DNA from: Pseudoroseicyclus tamaricis | GTDB lineage: Bacteria > Pseudomonadota > Alphaproteobacteria > Rhodobacterales > Rhodobacteraceae | Length of the DNA stretch: 64,000 nucleotides | NCBI RefSeq assembly: GCF_012070395.1 | Contig: NZ_JAAFYS010000004.1 | Coordinates: 372,001 to 436,000 of the forward strand | Direction: 5' to 3' | Shown: positions 53,455 through 61,729 of the stretch, one piece after another | How positions within the stretch are numbered: position 1 is the stretch's first letter | How the letters are laid out: each line of letters opens with the position of its first letter | Made by a program: the position numbers and the translations under genes | The notes under the pieces: generated by a model | The model's input: only the letters and a program-made list of their open reading frames with translations | Told to the model about the DNA's origin: nothing | Database searches by the model: none

Positions 53455-54308
53455 GTTACGTAAACACCATCATCCAGGGCCTCCTGCTCGGCGGACTCTA
53501 CGCGCTCTACGCCGCCGGCCTGTCGCTGATCTTCGGCGTCATGCGGCTGGTGAACCTCGCCCACGGCGACTTCATCGTGCTGGCCGCCTACGTGATCCTC
53601 GCGCTGTCGTCCTTCACCTTCCTGCCGCCCGTCGTCGCCTTCATGATCGCGGCGCCCTTCCTCTTCGCGCTCGGCTGGGCGCTGCAGAAGTACATCCTCA
53701 ACCGCACCGTGCAGTCGAACCTGCTGGTGCCGCTGCTGGTGACCTTCGGCTTGCAGATCATCGTGCAGAACGGCCTGCTGGAGGCCTTCTCGGCCGACAG
53801 CGTGCGCATCCAGCTGGGGCCCATCGAGACGGCGTCGATCACCATCGCCGGCATTTCCATGGGGGTCATGCCGCTGCTGACCTTCCTCGCGGCGCTGGTC
53901 GTCATCGGCGGGCTGAACGCGCTGTTCTACCGCACGAAGCTCGGCCGCCGGCTCAGGGCCACCTCGGATTCGCCCGTCTTCGCGCAGATCGTCGGGATCA
54001 ACCCGCGCAACATCTTCGCCATCGCCATGGGTATCTCCTTCGTGGTGATCGCCGTCGCCGGCTTCTTCATGGGCGCGCGCGCCAACTTCGACCCGTCGGT
54101 CGGCCCGGCGCGCCTGCTCTTCGCCTTCGAGGCGGTGGTGATCGGCGGCCTCGGCTCGCTCTGGGGCACGCTGGGGGGTGGCATCATCCTCGGCGTCGCG
54201 CAGGAGCTGGGGGCGACGATTTCCCCCCAGTATCAGGTGCTGGCCGGGCACCTCGTGTTCCTCCTCATCATCCTCGTCAGGCCCAACGGCCTGTTCTCGA
54301 AGCAATAG
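53451..54308 (+). CDS. livH: LivH-type ABC transporter permease
   Basis: Inner-membrane permease of 285 residues with about eight helices. GLLLGGLYALYAAGLSLIFGVMRLVNLAHGDFIVLAAY at the N-terminus and the cytoplasmic coupling loop TKLGRRLRATSDSPVFAQIVGINPRN are the BPD_transp_2 hallmarks. The ATG at 53451 overlaps the livF stop. It is followed 9 bp later by livM. Confidence 0.93.
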   Translation: MSYVNTIIQGLLLGGLYALYAAGLSLIFGVMRLVNLAHGDFIVLAAYVILALSSFTFLPPVVAFMIAAPFLFALGWALQKYILNRTVQSNLLVPLLVTFGLQIIVQNGLLEAFSADSVRIQLGPIETASITIAGISMGVMPLLTFLAALVVIGGLNALFYRTKLGRRLRATSDSPVFAQIVGINPRNIFAIAMGISFVVIAVAGFFMGARANFDPSVGPARLLFAFEAVVIGGLGSLWGTLGGGIILGVAQELGATISPQYQVLAGHLVFLLIILVRPNGLFSKQ

Positions 54309-54317
54309 GCCGCCCAC

Positions 54318-55424
54318 ATGAGCGATACGCATCTCGATACCAGCGCCGCCAAGAAGGCCTTCAGGAGCGGGACGGATGGCTATTCCGTCGCCGTCGGCAC
54401 CCGGACCTTCCGCATCGCCATGGTGGTCTTCGCTCTGTTGATCATCGGCCTGATCGCGGCGCCGGCCTTCGTGGGCCGCAGCCAGATCCGCGACATGATG
54501 CAGATCATGCTGCTGATCGGCCTCGCCCAGTGCTGGAACCTGCTGGCGGGCTACGGTGGCCTGATCTCCGTCGGCCAGCAGGCCTTCGTGGGGCTCGGCG
54601 CCTACTTCATGTTCTACTGCATCATCTACGTCGGGATGGACCCGCTCGTCGCCGTCCTCGCGGCAACGGTGGGCGGGGCGATCATCTCCGTCCCCATCGG
54701 GCTGCTGACCTTCCGGATGCAGGGCGCCTATTTCGCGGTGATGACCTGGGTGGTGGCGGAGGTATTCCGCATCCTCGCCTCGATCTACCCGGGGCTCGGC
54801 GGCGGCACCGGCACCGGCCTGCCGCGCAGCGCCACCAGCGAGATGTTCGGCATCGAGGCGACGGCGACGCTGTTCGACATGCGCTCCTCCACCTCGCGCG
54901 AGGTGGTCATCTACTGGGCCATGCTGCTGGCGATGCTCGTCGTGGTGATCGGCGCCTACTACATGCTCCGCTCCAGCCGGGGGCTGGCGCTGATGGCCAT
55001 CAAGGATGACGAGGTCGCCGCCGAAAGCGTGGGCGTGGACATCACGCGCAGCAAGTTCATCGTCTATGTCTTCGCGGGGGCCGGCGCGGCGCTCTTCGGC
55101 GCGCTCTACCACCTGCAGAAGGGCACGATCGACCCGAACTCCGCCTTCTCGGTGATCGACTGGACGGCCTACGTCATCTTCATCGTCGTCATCGGCGGGC
55201 TGGGGACGATCATGGGCCCCATCGTCGGCGCCATCGTCTTCGTCCTGCTCGAGACGTTCCTCGCCGATTTTGGCCCCTGGTACCTGATGTTCCTCGGCGC
55301 CCTTGCCATCGTGATGATGCTCTTCGCCCCGCAGGGGCTGTGGGGGATCTTCACCGAGCGCACGGGGATCGAGCTGTTCCCGACCCGCCGCCGCCTTCTG
55401 CGCGACGGCAAGGAACGACCATAG
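54318..55424 (+). CDS. livM: LivM-type ABC transporter permease
   Basis: Second permease, 368 residues, about ten helices after a soluble N-terminal stretch (about 1-30). LLAGYGGLISVGQQAFVGLGAYFMF and the coupling loop SSRGLALMAIKDDEVAAESVGVDITRSKFIVY are conserved LivM features, and FAPQGLWGIF marks the C-terminus. It completes the transporter. A GC-rich palindrome GCCCCGATCGGGGC at 55431-55444 follows, before the cytochrome gene. Confidence 0.93.
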   Translation: MSDTHLDTSAAKKAFRSGTDGYSVAVGTRTFRIAMVVFALLIIGLIAAPAFVGRSQIRDMMQIMLLIGLAQCWNLLAGYGGLISVGQQAFVGLGAYFMFYCIIYVGMDPLVAVLAATVGGAIISVPIGLLTFRMQGAYFAVMTWVVAEVFRILASIYPGLGGGTGTGLPRSATSEMFGIEATATLFDMRSSTSREVVIYWAMLLAMLVVVIGAYYMLRSSRGLALMAIKDDEVAAESVGVDITRSKFIVYVFAGAGAALFGALYHLQKGTIDPNSAFSVIDWTAYVIFIVVIGGLGTIMGPIVGAIVFVLLETFLADFGPWYLMFLGALAIVMMLFAPQGLWGIFTERTGIELFPTRRRLLRDGKERP

Positions 55425-55464
55425 CGCAAGGCCCCGATCGGGGCACGATTCAAGGAGGGATCGC

Positions 55465-56010
55465 ATGACGCTGTCACAGATGTGGGGAGCGGCGGCGGGA
55501 GGGCTATGCCTCGCGCTCAGCCTGACCGGGCCCGCGACCGGGCAGGAGAGCTTCCTCTCCCCCGAGGCCGAGGTCCTGGCCCGGCAGGGGCTCAAGGCGC
55601 AGGTCGCGGGGCTCAGGGCCGAGGTCGAGGCGCTGGTCGGCGACGGCAGCGGCGAGGTCGACGTGCCCCGCGTCCAGCAGGATCTGGCGATCATCGCCGC
55701 CATTCTCGGCGCCTTCCCCCACCTCTTCGGCGAGGGGACCTCCCCCGACGCGCTCGCCGCCGCCGGATCGCAGGTGACGACCGACGCGCAGCCGGCCATC
55801 TGGGACGACGAGGAGAGCTTCGCCGCCTTCGCCGACAGCATCCACACGCTGGCGCTGGAAGCGGCGGTGGAGAGTGACCCCGCCGCCCTGCACGGTGCCA
55901 CCATGGCGCTGTGGGACGGCTGCACCTCCTGCCACGAGACCTACCTGAACTACACGATGGACCTCGGCGGCGGTGACGTCGGCGACCTCGATTTCCTGAA
56001 CGACTTCTGA
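55465..56010 (+). CDS. Cytochrome c'-type (class II) cytochrome
   Basis: An exported 181-residue protein. The signal peptide (about 1-26, ending ATGQE) precedes a helical domain with the heme motif CTSCHETY near the C-terminus (Cys153, Cys156, His157), the class II cytochrome c pattern in which heme binds to the last helix. Class II members serve in electron transfer or NO binding. It has a GGAGG ribosome site and follows the Liv permease genes by 40 bp. It may take electrons from the DUF6152/DUF6644 module; that link is inferred. Confidence 0.82.
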   Translation: MTLSQMWGAAAGGLCLALSLTGPATGQESFLSPEAEVLARQGLKAQVAGLRAEVEALVGDGSGEVDVPRVQQDLAIIAAILGAFPHLFGEGTSPDALAAAGSQVTTDAQPAIWDDEESFAAFADSIHTLALEAAVESDPAALHGATMALWDGCTSCHETYLNYTMDLGGGDVGDLDFLNDF

Positions 56011-56135
56011 GCTTTACCCGTGGCCCCGGGCGGCCCGCTCCATGACGGGCGGTCGGCCGGGGGCCGCGGCGCTTCACGCCTTGTAGACCATTGGCCGCTA
56101 GCCTTGCCCCTGACCATCGAGGGTTAGGGGCAGAC

Positions 56136-57569
56136 ATGAGCGTGAAGATCGACAAGCGGCTTCAGTATTTCAAGCTGGGGGAGCGGGAGCGGGACCTTCT
56201 GAAGAAGGCGCAGCGCCTGATCGCCCCTGAATTCGAGGCCATTCTCGACCGCTTCTACCAGTTCTGCCGCGCGACGCCCGAGTTCGCCGCCTTCTTCCCG
56301 GACGAGACGATCCTCCGCCACGCCCGCGAGTCGCAGCGCAAGCACTGGGGCAGGATGCTCTCCGGCGAGTTCTCTGCGGACTACCTTGAATCGTGCCAGC
56401 GGCTCGGCGAGGCGCATTACCGGATCCAGCTGCCCTTCACCTTCTACTTCGCCGGCTACGCCCGCGTCTCTTCCGAGGTGCGGGAGCTGCTGATCCGCCG
56501 CTCCGGTGCCTTCGGCAACCGCGTCGCCCTCGCCGATCTCGTCTGCGCCGTCGACCGGTCCTTCCAGCTCGACATGGAGCTGGTGATCGACGCCTATTTC
56601 GAGGCCCGGCAGAAGCATGAGGCCGAGGCCGCCATCGGCCATGTCGCCGACGGGCTAAAGCGCTTCGCGAGCCGCAACTTCGGGCAGGAAATCGCGGAGA
56701 CGGGCTTCCCGCCCAAGTTCGGCTATATCCGTGAGGATTATAACGCCGCCGTGCACTCCCTCTCCGACGCGATGGGCATCATCGCCCGCGCCGTCGCCTC
56801 GCTCAACTCGCTGACGGGCGAGATCTCGGGCAACGCCGCCGACCTCAGCCTGCGCACGGAAAGCCAGGCCGCCACCATCGAGGAGACGGTCGCCGCCATG
56901 CAGACGCTGACGGACAACGTTCGCGAGACGGCGGAGCGGGCGGCGAAGGTCGACAACCGCATCGGCGAGACGAGCCGGGGCGCCGAATCCAGCAGCGATG
57001 CCGTCGCGGCGGCAGTGGAGGCGCTGTCGAAGATCGAGGCCTCCTCGGCCGAGATGGGCCAGAAGGTGCGGGTGATCGACGACATCGCCTTCCAGACCAA
57101 CCTCCTCGCCCTCAACGCGGGGGTCGAGGCGGCTCGCGCCGGCGAGGCGGGCAAGGGCTTCGCTGTCGTCGCCAGCGAGGTGCGCAGCCTCGCGGAGCGC
57201 TCCGCCGAGGCCGCCAAGGAGATCCGCGCGCTGATCGGCAATAACACCAAGATCATCCAGGACGGGGTGGAGAAGGGCGCCCAGGTCAGCGAACGTCTGG
57301 GGGAGATCGTGAAGGGCGTCTCCGAGGTCTCCGGCCTCGTCTCCGAGATCGCCAGCTCGGCGACGGAGCAGGCCGGCTCCATCGGCGAGGTCAATCAGGC
57401 GACGGCCGAGCTGGGCACGGTGACGCAGAACAACGCCGCCATGGCGGAAGAGACGCAGGCCGCCACCCAGGGCCTCAAGCAGAACGCCGAGGAGCTGGAG
57501 ACGCTGATCAACTCCTTCCGCTACCTCCAGAGCTCGGGCGCCGCTCCCGCCCGCTACGCTGCGGAGTAA
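56136..57569 (+). CDS. Protoglobin-coupled methyl-accepting chemotaxis protein
   Basis: Soluble chemoreceptor of 477 residues. Residues 1-180 form a protoglobin heme domain of HemAT type, with His94 in [15 protein letters not shown] as probable proximal ligand. A linker leads to an MCP signalling domain whose tip reads [37 protein letters not shown], expected to bind CheW/CheA. No membrane helices and no C-terminal CheR/CheB pentapeptide are seen. It should sense O2, CO or NO. The ATG at 56136 is chosen over one 45 bases upstream. Confidence 0.93.
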   Translation: MSVKIDKRLQYFKLGERERDLLKKAQRLIAPEFEAILDRFYQFCRATPEFAAFFPDETILRHARESQRKHWGRMLSGEFSADYLESCQRLGEAHYRIQLPFTFYFAGYARVSSEVRELLIRRSGAFGNRVALADLVCAVDRSFQLDMELVIDAYFEARQKHEAEAAIGHVADGLKRFASRNFGQEIAETGFPPKFGYIREDYNAAVHSLSDAMGIIARAVASLNSLTGEISGNAADLSLRTESQAATIEETVAAMQTLTDNVRETAERAAKVDNRIGETSRGAESSSDAVAAAVEALSKIEASSAEMGQKVRVIDDIAFQTNLLALNAGVEAARAGEAGKGFAVVASEVRSLAERSAEAAKEIRALIGNNTKIIQDGVEKGAQVSERLGEIVKGVSEVSGLVSEIASSATEQAGSIGEVNQATAELGTVTQNNAAMAEETQAATQGLKQNAEELETLINSFRYLQSSGAAPARYAAE

Positions 57570-57588
57570 GGTGGGTTTGTAACCCACC
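57570..57588. repeat. REP-like palindrome, copy 1
   Basis: GGTGGGTT, TGT, AACCCACC forms a perfect 8-bp stem starting at the base after the chemoreceptor stop codon. The same 19 bases, in the opposite orientation, recur at 57811-57829. Related GTGGGTT/AACCCAC hairpins are widespread intergenic repeats in bacteria. It may also act as a transcript end. Confidence 0.8.
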
Positions 57589-57626
57589 ATCCCCCCGCCT
57601 TGCGGTACGCCGCCGCTCTTCGCCGA

Positions 57627-57797
57627 GCGGAATCAAGCCGCAGGCGCCGCGCGAGCGCCGGCCCGTCGCGGCAGGCTGGCGCTCTGGCTGAGCTTGGTGC
57701 TTCGCGGAGAGCGAGGAGGGGCTTGGCGGGCATAAAGTGCGCAGCGGCGGTGTCGGAGCGCCACCCCACGGGCCGGCGTGAGAGGGCGTCACTTGTG
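57627..57797 (+). repeat. 171-bp direct repeat, copy 1
   Basis: The block starts GCGGAATCAAGCCGCAGGCG and ends CACTTGTG. It aligns without gaps to 57895-58065, about 90% identical by eye; the first 41 bases are identical. The centre-to-centre offset is 268 bp. The nature is unknown: it could be an intergenic repeat family or a remnant of a mobile unit. Confidence 0.85.
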
Positions 57798-57810
57798 TCG
57801 TGCCGGGCAT

Positions 57811-57829
57811 GGTGGGTTACAAACCCACC
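57811..57829. repeat. REP-like palindrome, copy 2 (inverted)
   Basis: GGTGGGTT, ACA, AACCCACC is the exact reverse complement of 57570-57588, with two more flanking bases (CAT side) shared. The two hairpins face each other around repeat copy 1, a BIME-like arrangement. Confidence 0.8.
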
Positions 57830-57894
57830 CTACGAGGGCGGGATCCACCGGAGCGGCGGACTTCCGTGCCAAACATCGCCGCTCCTTCCACCGC

Positions 57895-58065
57895 GCGGAA
57901 TCAAGCCGCAGGCGCCGCGCGAGCGCCGGCCCGTCCCGGCGGGCTGGCGCTCTGGCTGAGCTTGGTGCGTCGCTCGGGTCGGGGAGGGGCCTGGCTGGCA
58001 TAAAGCGCGCAGCGGCGGCGTCGGAGCGCCATCCCACGGGCCGGCCTGCGAGGGTGGCGCTTGTG
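57895..58065 (+). repeat. 171-bp direct repeat, copy 2
   Basis: Second copy of the block at 57627-57797, same orientation and exactly the same length, ending CGCTTGTG. Differences are scattered single bases, concentrated in the middle (57968-57985) and at the end. Confidence 0.85.
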
Positions 58066-58255
58066 GAAGCGCCTCCCGGCCCACGCGAACGCAACCGAAG
58101 ACCCGGCCGTTGCGCCGGGCACCCGCCCCACGCCTCCGCGTCAAGGCGTCCCGCCCACACATGCGCGGATCGTCCTGCCCCGCTGCACCGTTCCTCCCTT
58201 GGCATCCCGGCTCTCGGGGGCCCATATGGTCGCCACCACAGGCGAGGAGGAGCGC

Positions 58256-58996
58256 ATGGCCAAGGACATGCAGGATTTGGGGCCGCTGATCCCCCGCAAC
58301 CGGGCGATCCATCCGGTCCCCCATGACCCCGACTACAAGACGACCCTCACGCGCAGCCCCCGGTTGCCGCTCCTGTCGATGGAATCCACCCCGTCGGAGG
58401 AGACCGGCCCGCGCTTCGGCCACTCCCTGATCGGCCCGCTCGACAACAACCTCATCGCCAACTTCACCGGCGGCGAGAGCCTCGCCGTGGGCGAGCGCAT
58501 CCTCGTCCATGGCCGCGTGCTCGACGAGAACGCCCGCCCCGTCCCGAACACCCTCGTGGAGATCTGGCAGGCCAATGCCGGCGGTCGCTACCGGCACGTG
58601 AAGGACACCTACTTCGCCCCGCTCGACCCCAACTTCGGTGGCTGCGGGCGCACGATCACCGATGAGAATGGCTACTACGAGTTCCTCACCATCCGCCCCG
58701 GCGCCTACCCCTGGCCCAACCGGGCGAATGACTGGCGGCCGATGCATATCCACTACTCGGTCTTCGGCCATTCCTTCGGCCAGCGCCTCATCACGCAGAG
58801 CTATTTCGAGGGCGACCCGCTGATCGACCTCTGCCCCATCGCGGCCACGATCAAGGACCGCTCGCAGCTCGACCGCCTCGTCGCGCCGCTCGATTTCTCC
58901 AAGTCGCGGCCGCACGACTTTCTCGCCTACAAGTTCGACATCGTCCTCCGCGGCCGCCGTCAGACGATGTTCGAGAACAAGCCGGAGGGCATGTGA
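58256..58996 (+). CDS. pcaH: Protocatechuate 3,4-dioxygenase beta subunit
   Basis: Fe(III) intradiol dioxygenase subunit that, with PcaG, opens protocatechuate to 3-carboxy-cis,cis-muconate. The 246 residues carry the four iron ligands at the spacing of P. putida PcaH (Tyr408, Tyr447, His460, His462): Tyr112 in GGRYRHV, Tyr151 in GAYPWP, His164 and His166 in RPMHIHYS. VEIWQANAGG is also typical. The ATG at 58256 follows a strong GGCGAGGAGGAG site. An ATG 30 bases upstream is less likely. Confidence 0.96.
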   Translation: MAKDMQDLGPLIPRNRAIHPVPHDPDYKTTLTRSPRLPLLSMESTPSEETGPRFGHSLIGPLDNNLIANFTGGESLAVGERILVHGRVLDENARPVPNTLVEIWQANAGGRYRHVKDTYFAPLDPNFGGCGRTITDENGYYEFLTIRPGAYPWPNRANDWRPMHIHYSVFGHSFGQRLITQSYFEGDPLIDLCPIAATIKDRSQLDRLVAPLDFSKSRPHDFLAYKFDIVLRGRRQTMFENKPEGM

Positions 58997-59595
58997 TGGT
59001 CCAGAAGCTCGACACCCTGCAGGAAACGCCCTCGCAGACCGCCGGCCCCTACGTGCACATCGGCTGCATGCCCAGCTTCACGGGCATCACCAGCATCTAC
59101 CCGCAGGATCTCGGCGCCTCGCCCATCTCCGATGGCGCCAAGGGCGAGATCGTCACCATCCGCGGCGAGGTCTACGACGGCACCGGCTGGGCCTTCCGCG
59201 ACGCCATGCTGGAGAGCTGGCAGGCCGATGCCAACGGCCTCTTCCCCGAGCAGGAGGGGGCGGACCCGAACGTCTCCGGCTTCGCCCGCTTCGCCGCCGA
59301 CAAGGAGACGGGGGTGTGGGAGCTCAGGACCGTCAAGCCCGGCCCCGTGCCCATGCGCGGCGGCGGCTACCAGGCGCCGCACATCTCGCTCTGGATCGTG
59401 GCGCGCGGCATCAACATCGGCCTGAACACCCGCCTCTACTTCGACGACGAGGACAATTGGGACGATCCGCTCCTCGCCCGGATCGAGCAGCGGCCCCGGG
59501 TAGATACGCTGATCGCAACCAAGATCGGCGAATCCGAATACCGGTTCGACATCCGCTTGCAGGGCGAGGGTGAAACAGTGTTCCTCGACCTGTAA
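58996..59595 (+). CDS. pcaG: Protocatechuate 3,4-dioxygenase alpha subunit
   Basis: Structural partner of PcaH in the (alpha-beta) oligomer; lacks the iron ligands. The 199 residues show LQETPSQTAGPYVHIG at the N-terminus, LESWQADANGLFPEQ, WELRTVKPGPVPMRGGGYQAPHISLWIVARGIN-type text (PHISLWIVARGIN) and RLYFDDE. The ATG overlaps the pcaH stop (TGATG), so the subunits are translated together. A BKACE-family gene follows after 17 bp. Confidence 0.96.
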   Translation: MVQKLDTLQETPSQTAGPYVHIGCMPSFTGITSIYPQDLGASPISDGAKGEIVTIRGEVYDGTGWAFRDAMLESWQADANGLFPEQEGADPNVSGFARFAADKETGVWELRTVKPGPVPMRGGGYQAPHISLWIVARGINIGLNTRLYFDDEDNWDDPLLARIEQRPRVDTLIATKIGESEYRFDIRLQGEGETVFLDL

Positions 59596-59612
59596 CGTCC
59601 CGGAGGAGCCAA

Positions 59613-60452
59613 ATGTCCAACCCCTGCATCATCTGCGTCGCCATCACCGGCTCGCTGCCCACCAAGGCGAACAATCCCGCGGTGCCGATCACCGTGGCCG
59701 AGCAGGTGGAGAGCACGCAGGAGGCGTTCGAGGCCGGCGCCACCATCGCCCATTGCCACGTGCGCAACGACGACGGCACCCCCTCCTCGGATCCGGAGCG
59801 CTTCGGCCGGCTGCTGGAGGGGCTGCGGGAGCATTGCCCGGGCATGATCGTACAATTCTCCACCGGCGGCCGCTCCGGCGCCGGGCAGGTGCGGGGCGGG
59901 ATGCTGCCGCTGAAGCCCGACATGGCCTCGCTGACCGTGGGGTCCAACAACTTCCCTACCCGCGTCTACGAGAACCCGCCGGATCTGGTGGACTGGCTGG
60001 CGAGCGAGATGCTGACCTACGGCATCAAGCCGGAGGTGGAGGCCTTCGATCTCTCCCACATCGTGCAGGCGGCGAAGATGGCGGAGGACGGGCGCCTCAA
60101 GGGCCCGCTCTACGTGCAGTTTGTCATGGGCGTGAAGAACGCCATGCCGGCGGATGAGCCGATCTTCGACTTCTATATCGAGACGCTGAAGCGCCTCGCC
60201 CCCGATGCGCAATGGTGCGCCGCGGGGATCGGGCCGCAGCAGATCGTCCTCAACGAATGGTCCGTCAGGAAGGGCGGCCACGCCCGGACTGGGCTGGAGG
60301 ACAACGTGCGCATCGACCGGGAGACGCTGGCGCCGTCGAACGCCGCCCTCGTGACCCGGGTGACGGAGCTCTGCGACAGGTACGAGCGCCCGGTGGCCAG
60401 CTGGCAGCAGGCGCGAGGCATCCTCGGCCTGCCCGAGAGCGTCCCCGCGTGA
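59613..60452 (+). CDS. Beta-keto acid cleavage enzyme (BKACE family)
   Basis: Zinc enzyme that condenses a beta-keto acid with acetyl-CoA and releases acetoacetate plus a new CoA ester; the founding member cleaves 3-keto-5-aminohexanoate. The 279 residues have the zinc pair AHCHVRN (His47, His49), QFSTGGRSG, and NEWSVRKGGHARTGLEDNVR with the conserved Glu and basic residues. Its place inside a pca operon suggests beta-ketoadipate as substrate, giving succinyl-CoA and acetoacetate in place of PcaIJ/PcaF. This is an inference from context. It overlaps pcaB by 4 bp. Confidence 0.9.
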   Translation: MSNPCIICVAITGSLPTKANNPAVPITVAEQVESTQEAFEAGATIAHCHVRNDDGTPSSDPERFGRLLEGLREHCPGMIVQFSTGGRSGAGQVRGGMLPLKPDMASLTVGSNNFPTRVYENPPDLVDWLASEMLTYGIKPEVEAFDLSHIVQAAKMAEDGRLKGPLYVQFVMGVKNAMPADEPIFDFYIETLKRLAPDAQWCAAGIGPQQIVLNEWSVRKGGHARTGLEDNVRIDRETLAPSNAALVTRVTELCDRYERPVASWQQARGILGLPESVPA

Positions 60453-61720
60453 TCGCCGCCCCCCTCGGCGCCCTCTTCGCGGATGCGGAGGTCGGGGGGC
60501 TCTTCTCGGCCGGCGCGCTGACGGCGGCGATGACGCGCGTCGAGGCGGCGCTGGCGGAGGCGGAGGCCGAAGTGGGCGTGATCCCGGCGGAGGCCGGGGC
60601 GGAGATCGCCCGGGTGCTGGCGGGGCTGCAGGTGGACCCGGCTTTGCTGGCGGAGGGCACCGCCTCCGCCGGGGTGCCGGTGCCGGCGTTGGTGAAGGCC
60701 CTCCGCGCCGCGCTGCCCGAGGCGGCGGCGGAGTGGCTCCACTGGGGCGCAACCTCGCAGGACATCGTGGATGGCGCGCTGGTGCTGCAATTCGGCGCGG
60801 CGCTGGAGGTGCTGGAGGCGCGGCTGGCGCGGACCATCGGTGCACTGAAGGCGGCGTCGGAGAGGCATGACGAGCTGGTCATGGCCGCCCGCACCCGCAG
60901 CCAGGTGGCGACGCCGGTGACCTTCGGCCTGCGGGCCGCCCGCTGGGCGCAGCCGCTGATCGCCGAGGGGCTGGCGTTGCCGGAGGTGCGGGCGCGGATG
61001 ACGGTCCAGTTCGGCGGCGCCTCGGGGGCGGGGACGGCCGTCGCCCCGCACGGGCCGGCGATTTCCGCCGCGCTCGCGGCGCGGCTGGGCCTTTCGGACG
61101 GGCCGGCGTGGCACACGGATCGGGGCGCCGTGCAGGCGCTGGGCCAGTGGGCGGTGCGGCTGACGGCGGGGCTGGGCAAATTCGCGCAGGATCTGGTGCT
61201 GATGGGGCGCACGAGCGAGGCGAGCGCCGGGGAGGGCGGCGGCTCCTCCACGATGCCGCAGAAGGCCAATCCCGTCGCCGCCGAGGCGGTGCTGACGCTC
61301 TCGCGGCTGGTGGCGACGCTGGCGCCTGCGCTCTCGACCCCCCATGCGGAGGAGCGGGACGGCGCGGCCTGGGCGCTGGAATGGCTGGTGCTGCCGCAGA
61401 TGCTCGAGGCGACGGGCGCGGCGCTGGCCCACGCGGCGACGCTGGCGGAGACGCTGCGCCCGAATGCCGAGGCGCTGAGGGCGCCGCTGACCGACGGCGC
61501 GGCCCTGGCCGAGGCGGCGAGCTTCGCGCTGGCGCCGCACATGGGCCGGGCCGAGGCGCAGGCGCTGGTGAAACGGGCGGCCAGGGCGGAGGAGCCTCTG
61601 GTGCCGGCGCTGCGGCGGCTGACCGATGCGCCGGTGGACTGGGACGCGCTTGTGCCGGAGGCGGTGGTGCCCGCCTGCCGCGAGGCGGCGGCGGCGGTCT
61701 TCGCGCGGTGGCCGGGGTAG
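60449..61720 (+). CDS. pcaB: 3-carboxy-cis,cis-muconate cycloisomerase
   Basis: Converts 3-carboxy-cis,cis-muconate, the PcaHG product, to 4-carboxymuconolactone. The 423 residues belong to the fumarase/aspartase superfamily: LHWGATSQDIVDGAL, TRSQVATPVTFGLRAA, and the signature GGSSTMPQKANPVAAE. The GTG at 60449 overlaps the BKACE stop (GTGA). pcaC and pcaD, the next steps, are not in the window. The 3' end lies 9 bp from a convergent dehydrogenase gene. Confidence 0.94.
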   Translation: MIAAPLGALFADAEVGGLFSAGALTAAMTRVEAALAEAEAEVGVIPAEAGAEIARVLAGLQVDPALLAEGTASAGVPVPALVKALRAALPEAAAEWLHWGATSQDIVDGALVLQFGAALEVLEARLARTIGALKAASERHDELVMAARTRSQVATPVTFGLRAARWAQPLIAEGLALPEVRARMTVQFGGASGAGTAVAPHGPAISAALAARLGLSDGPAWHTDRGAVQALGQWAVRLTAGLGKFAQDLVLMGRTSEASAGEGGGSSTMPQKANPVAAEAVLTLSRLVATLAPALSTPHAEERDGAAWALEWLVLPQMLEATGAALAHAATLAETLRPNAEALRAPLTDGAALAEAASFALAPHMGRAEAQALVKRAARAEEPLVPALRRLTDAPVDWDALVPEAVVPACREAAAAVFARWPG

Positions 61721-61729
61721 GGCCACGCC

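Larger units (their letters stand above)
57570..58255. other. 686-bp gene-free repeat region
   Basis: No supported gene lies between the chemoreceptor and pcaH. Frames that are open here show no start with ribosome site and no family resemblance. The region consists of two inverted REP-like hairpins and a 171-bp direct repeat in two copies (57627-57797 and 57895-58065). The last 190 bases hold the pcaH leader, in which no clear operator was found; a GGCGAGGAGGAGCGC ribosome site precedes 58256. Confidence 0.7.

Noticed and set aside
57600-58250. Several open frames of 60-180 codons in the repeat region
   Set aside because: They are formed by the two copies of the 171-bp repeat, give Arg/Ala-rich text in several frames at once, and lack ribosome sites. 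One frame simply extends pcaH upstream.
58066-58255. Regulon operator or PcaQ-type site ahead of pcaH
   Set aside because: No TTCGC-N3-GCGAA pair or other convincing palindrome was found, so pcaHGB is not placed in the IclR regulon.
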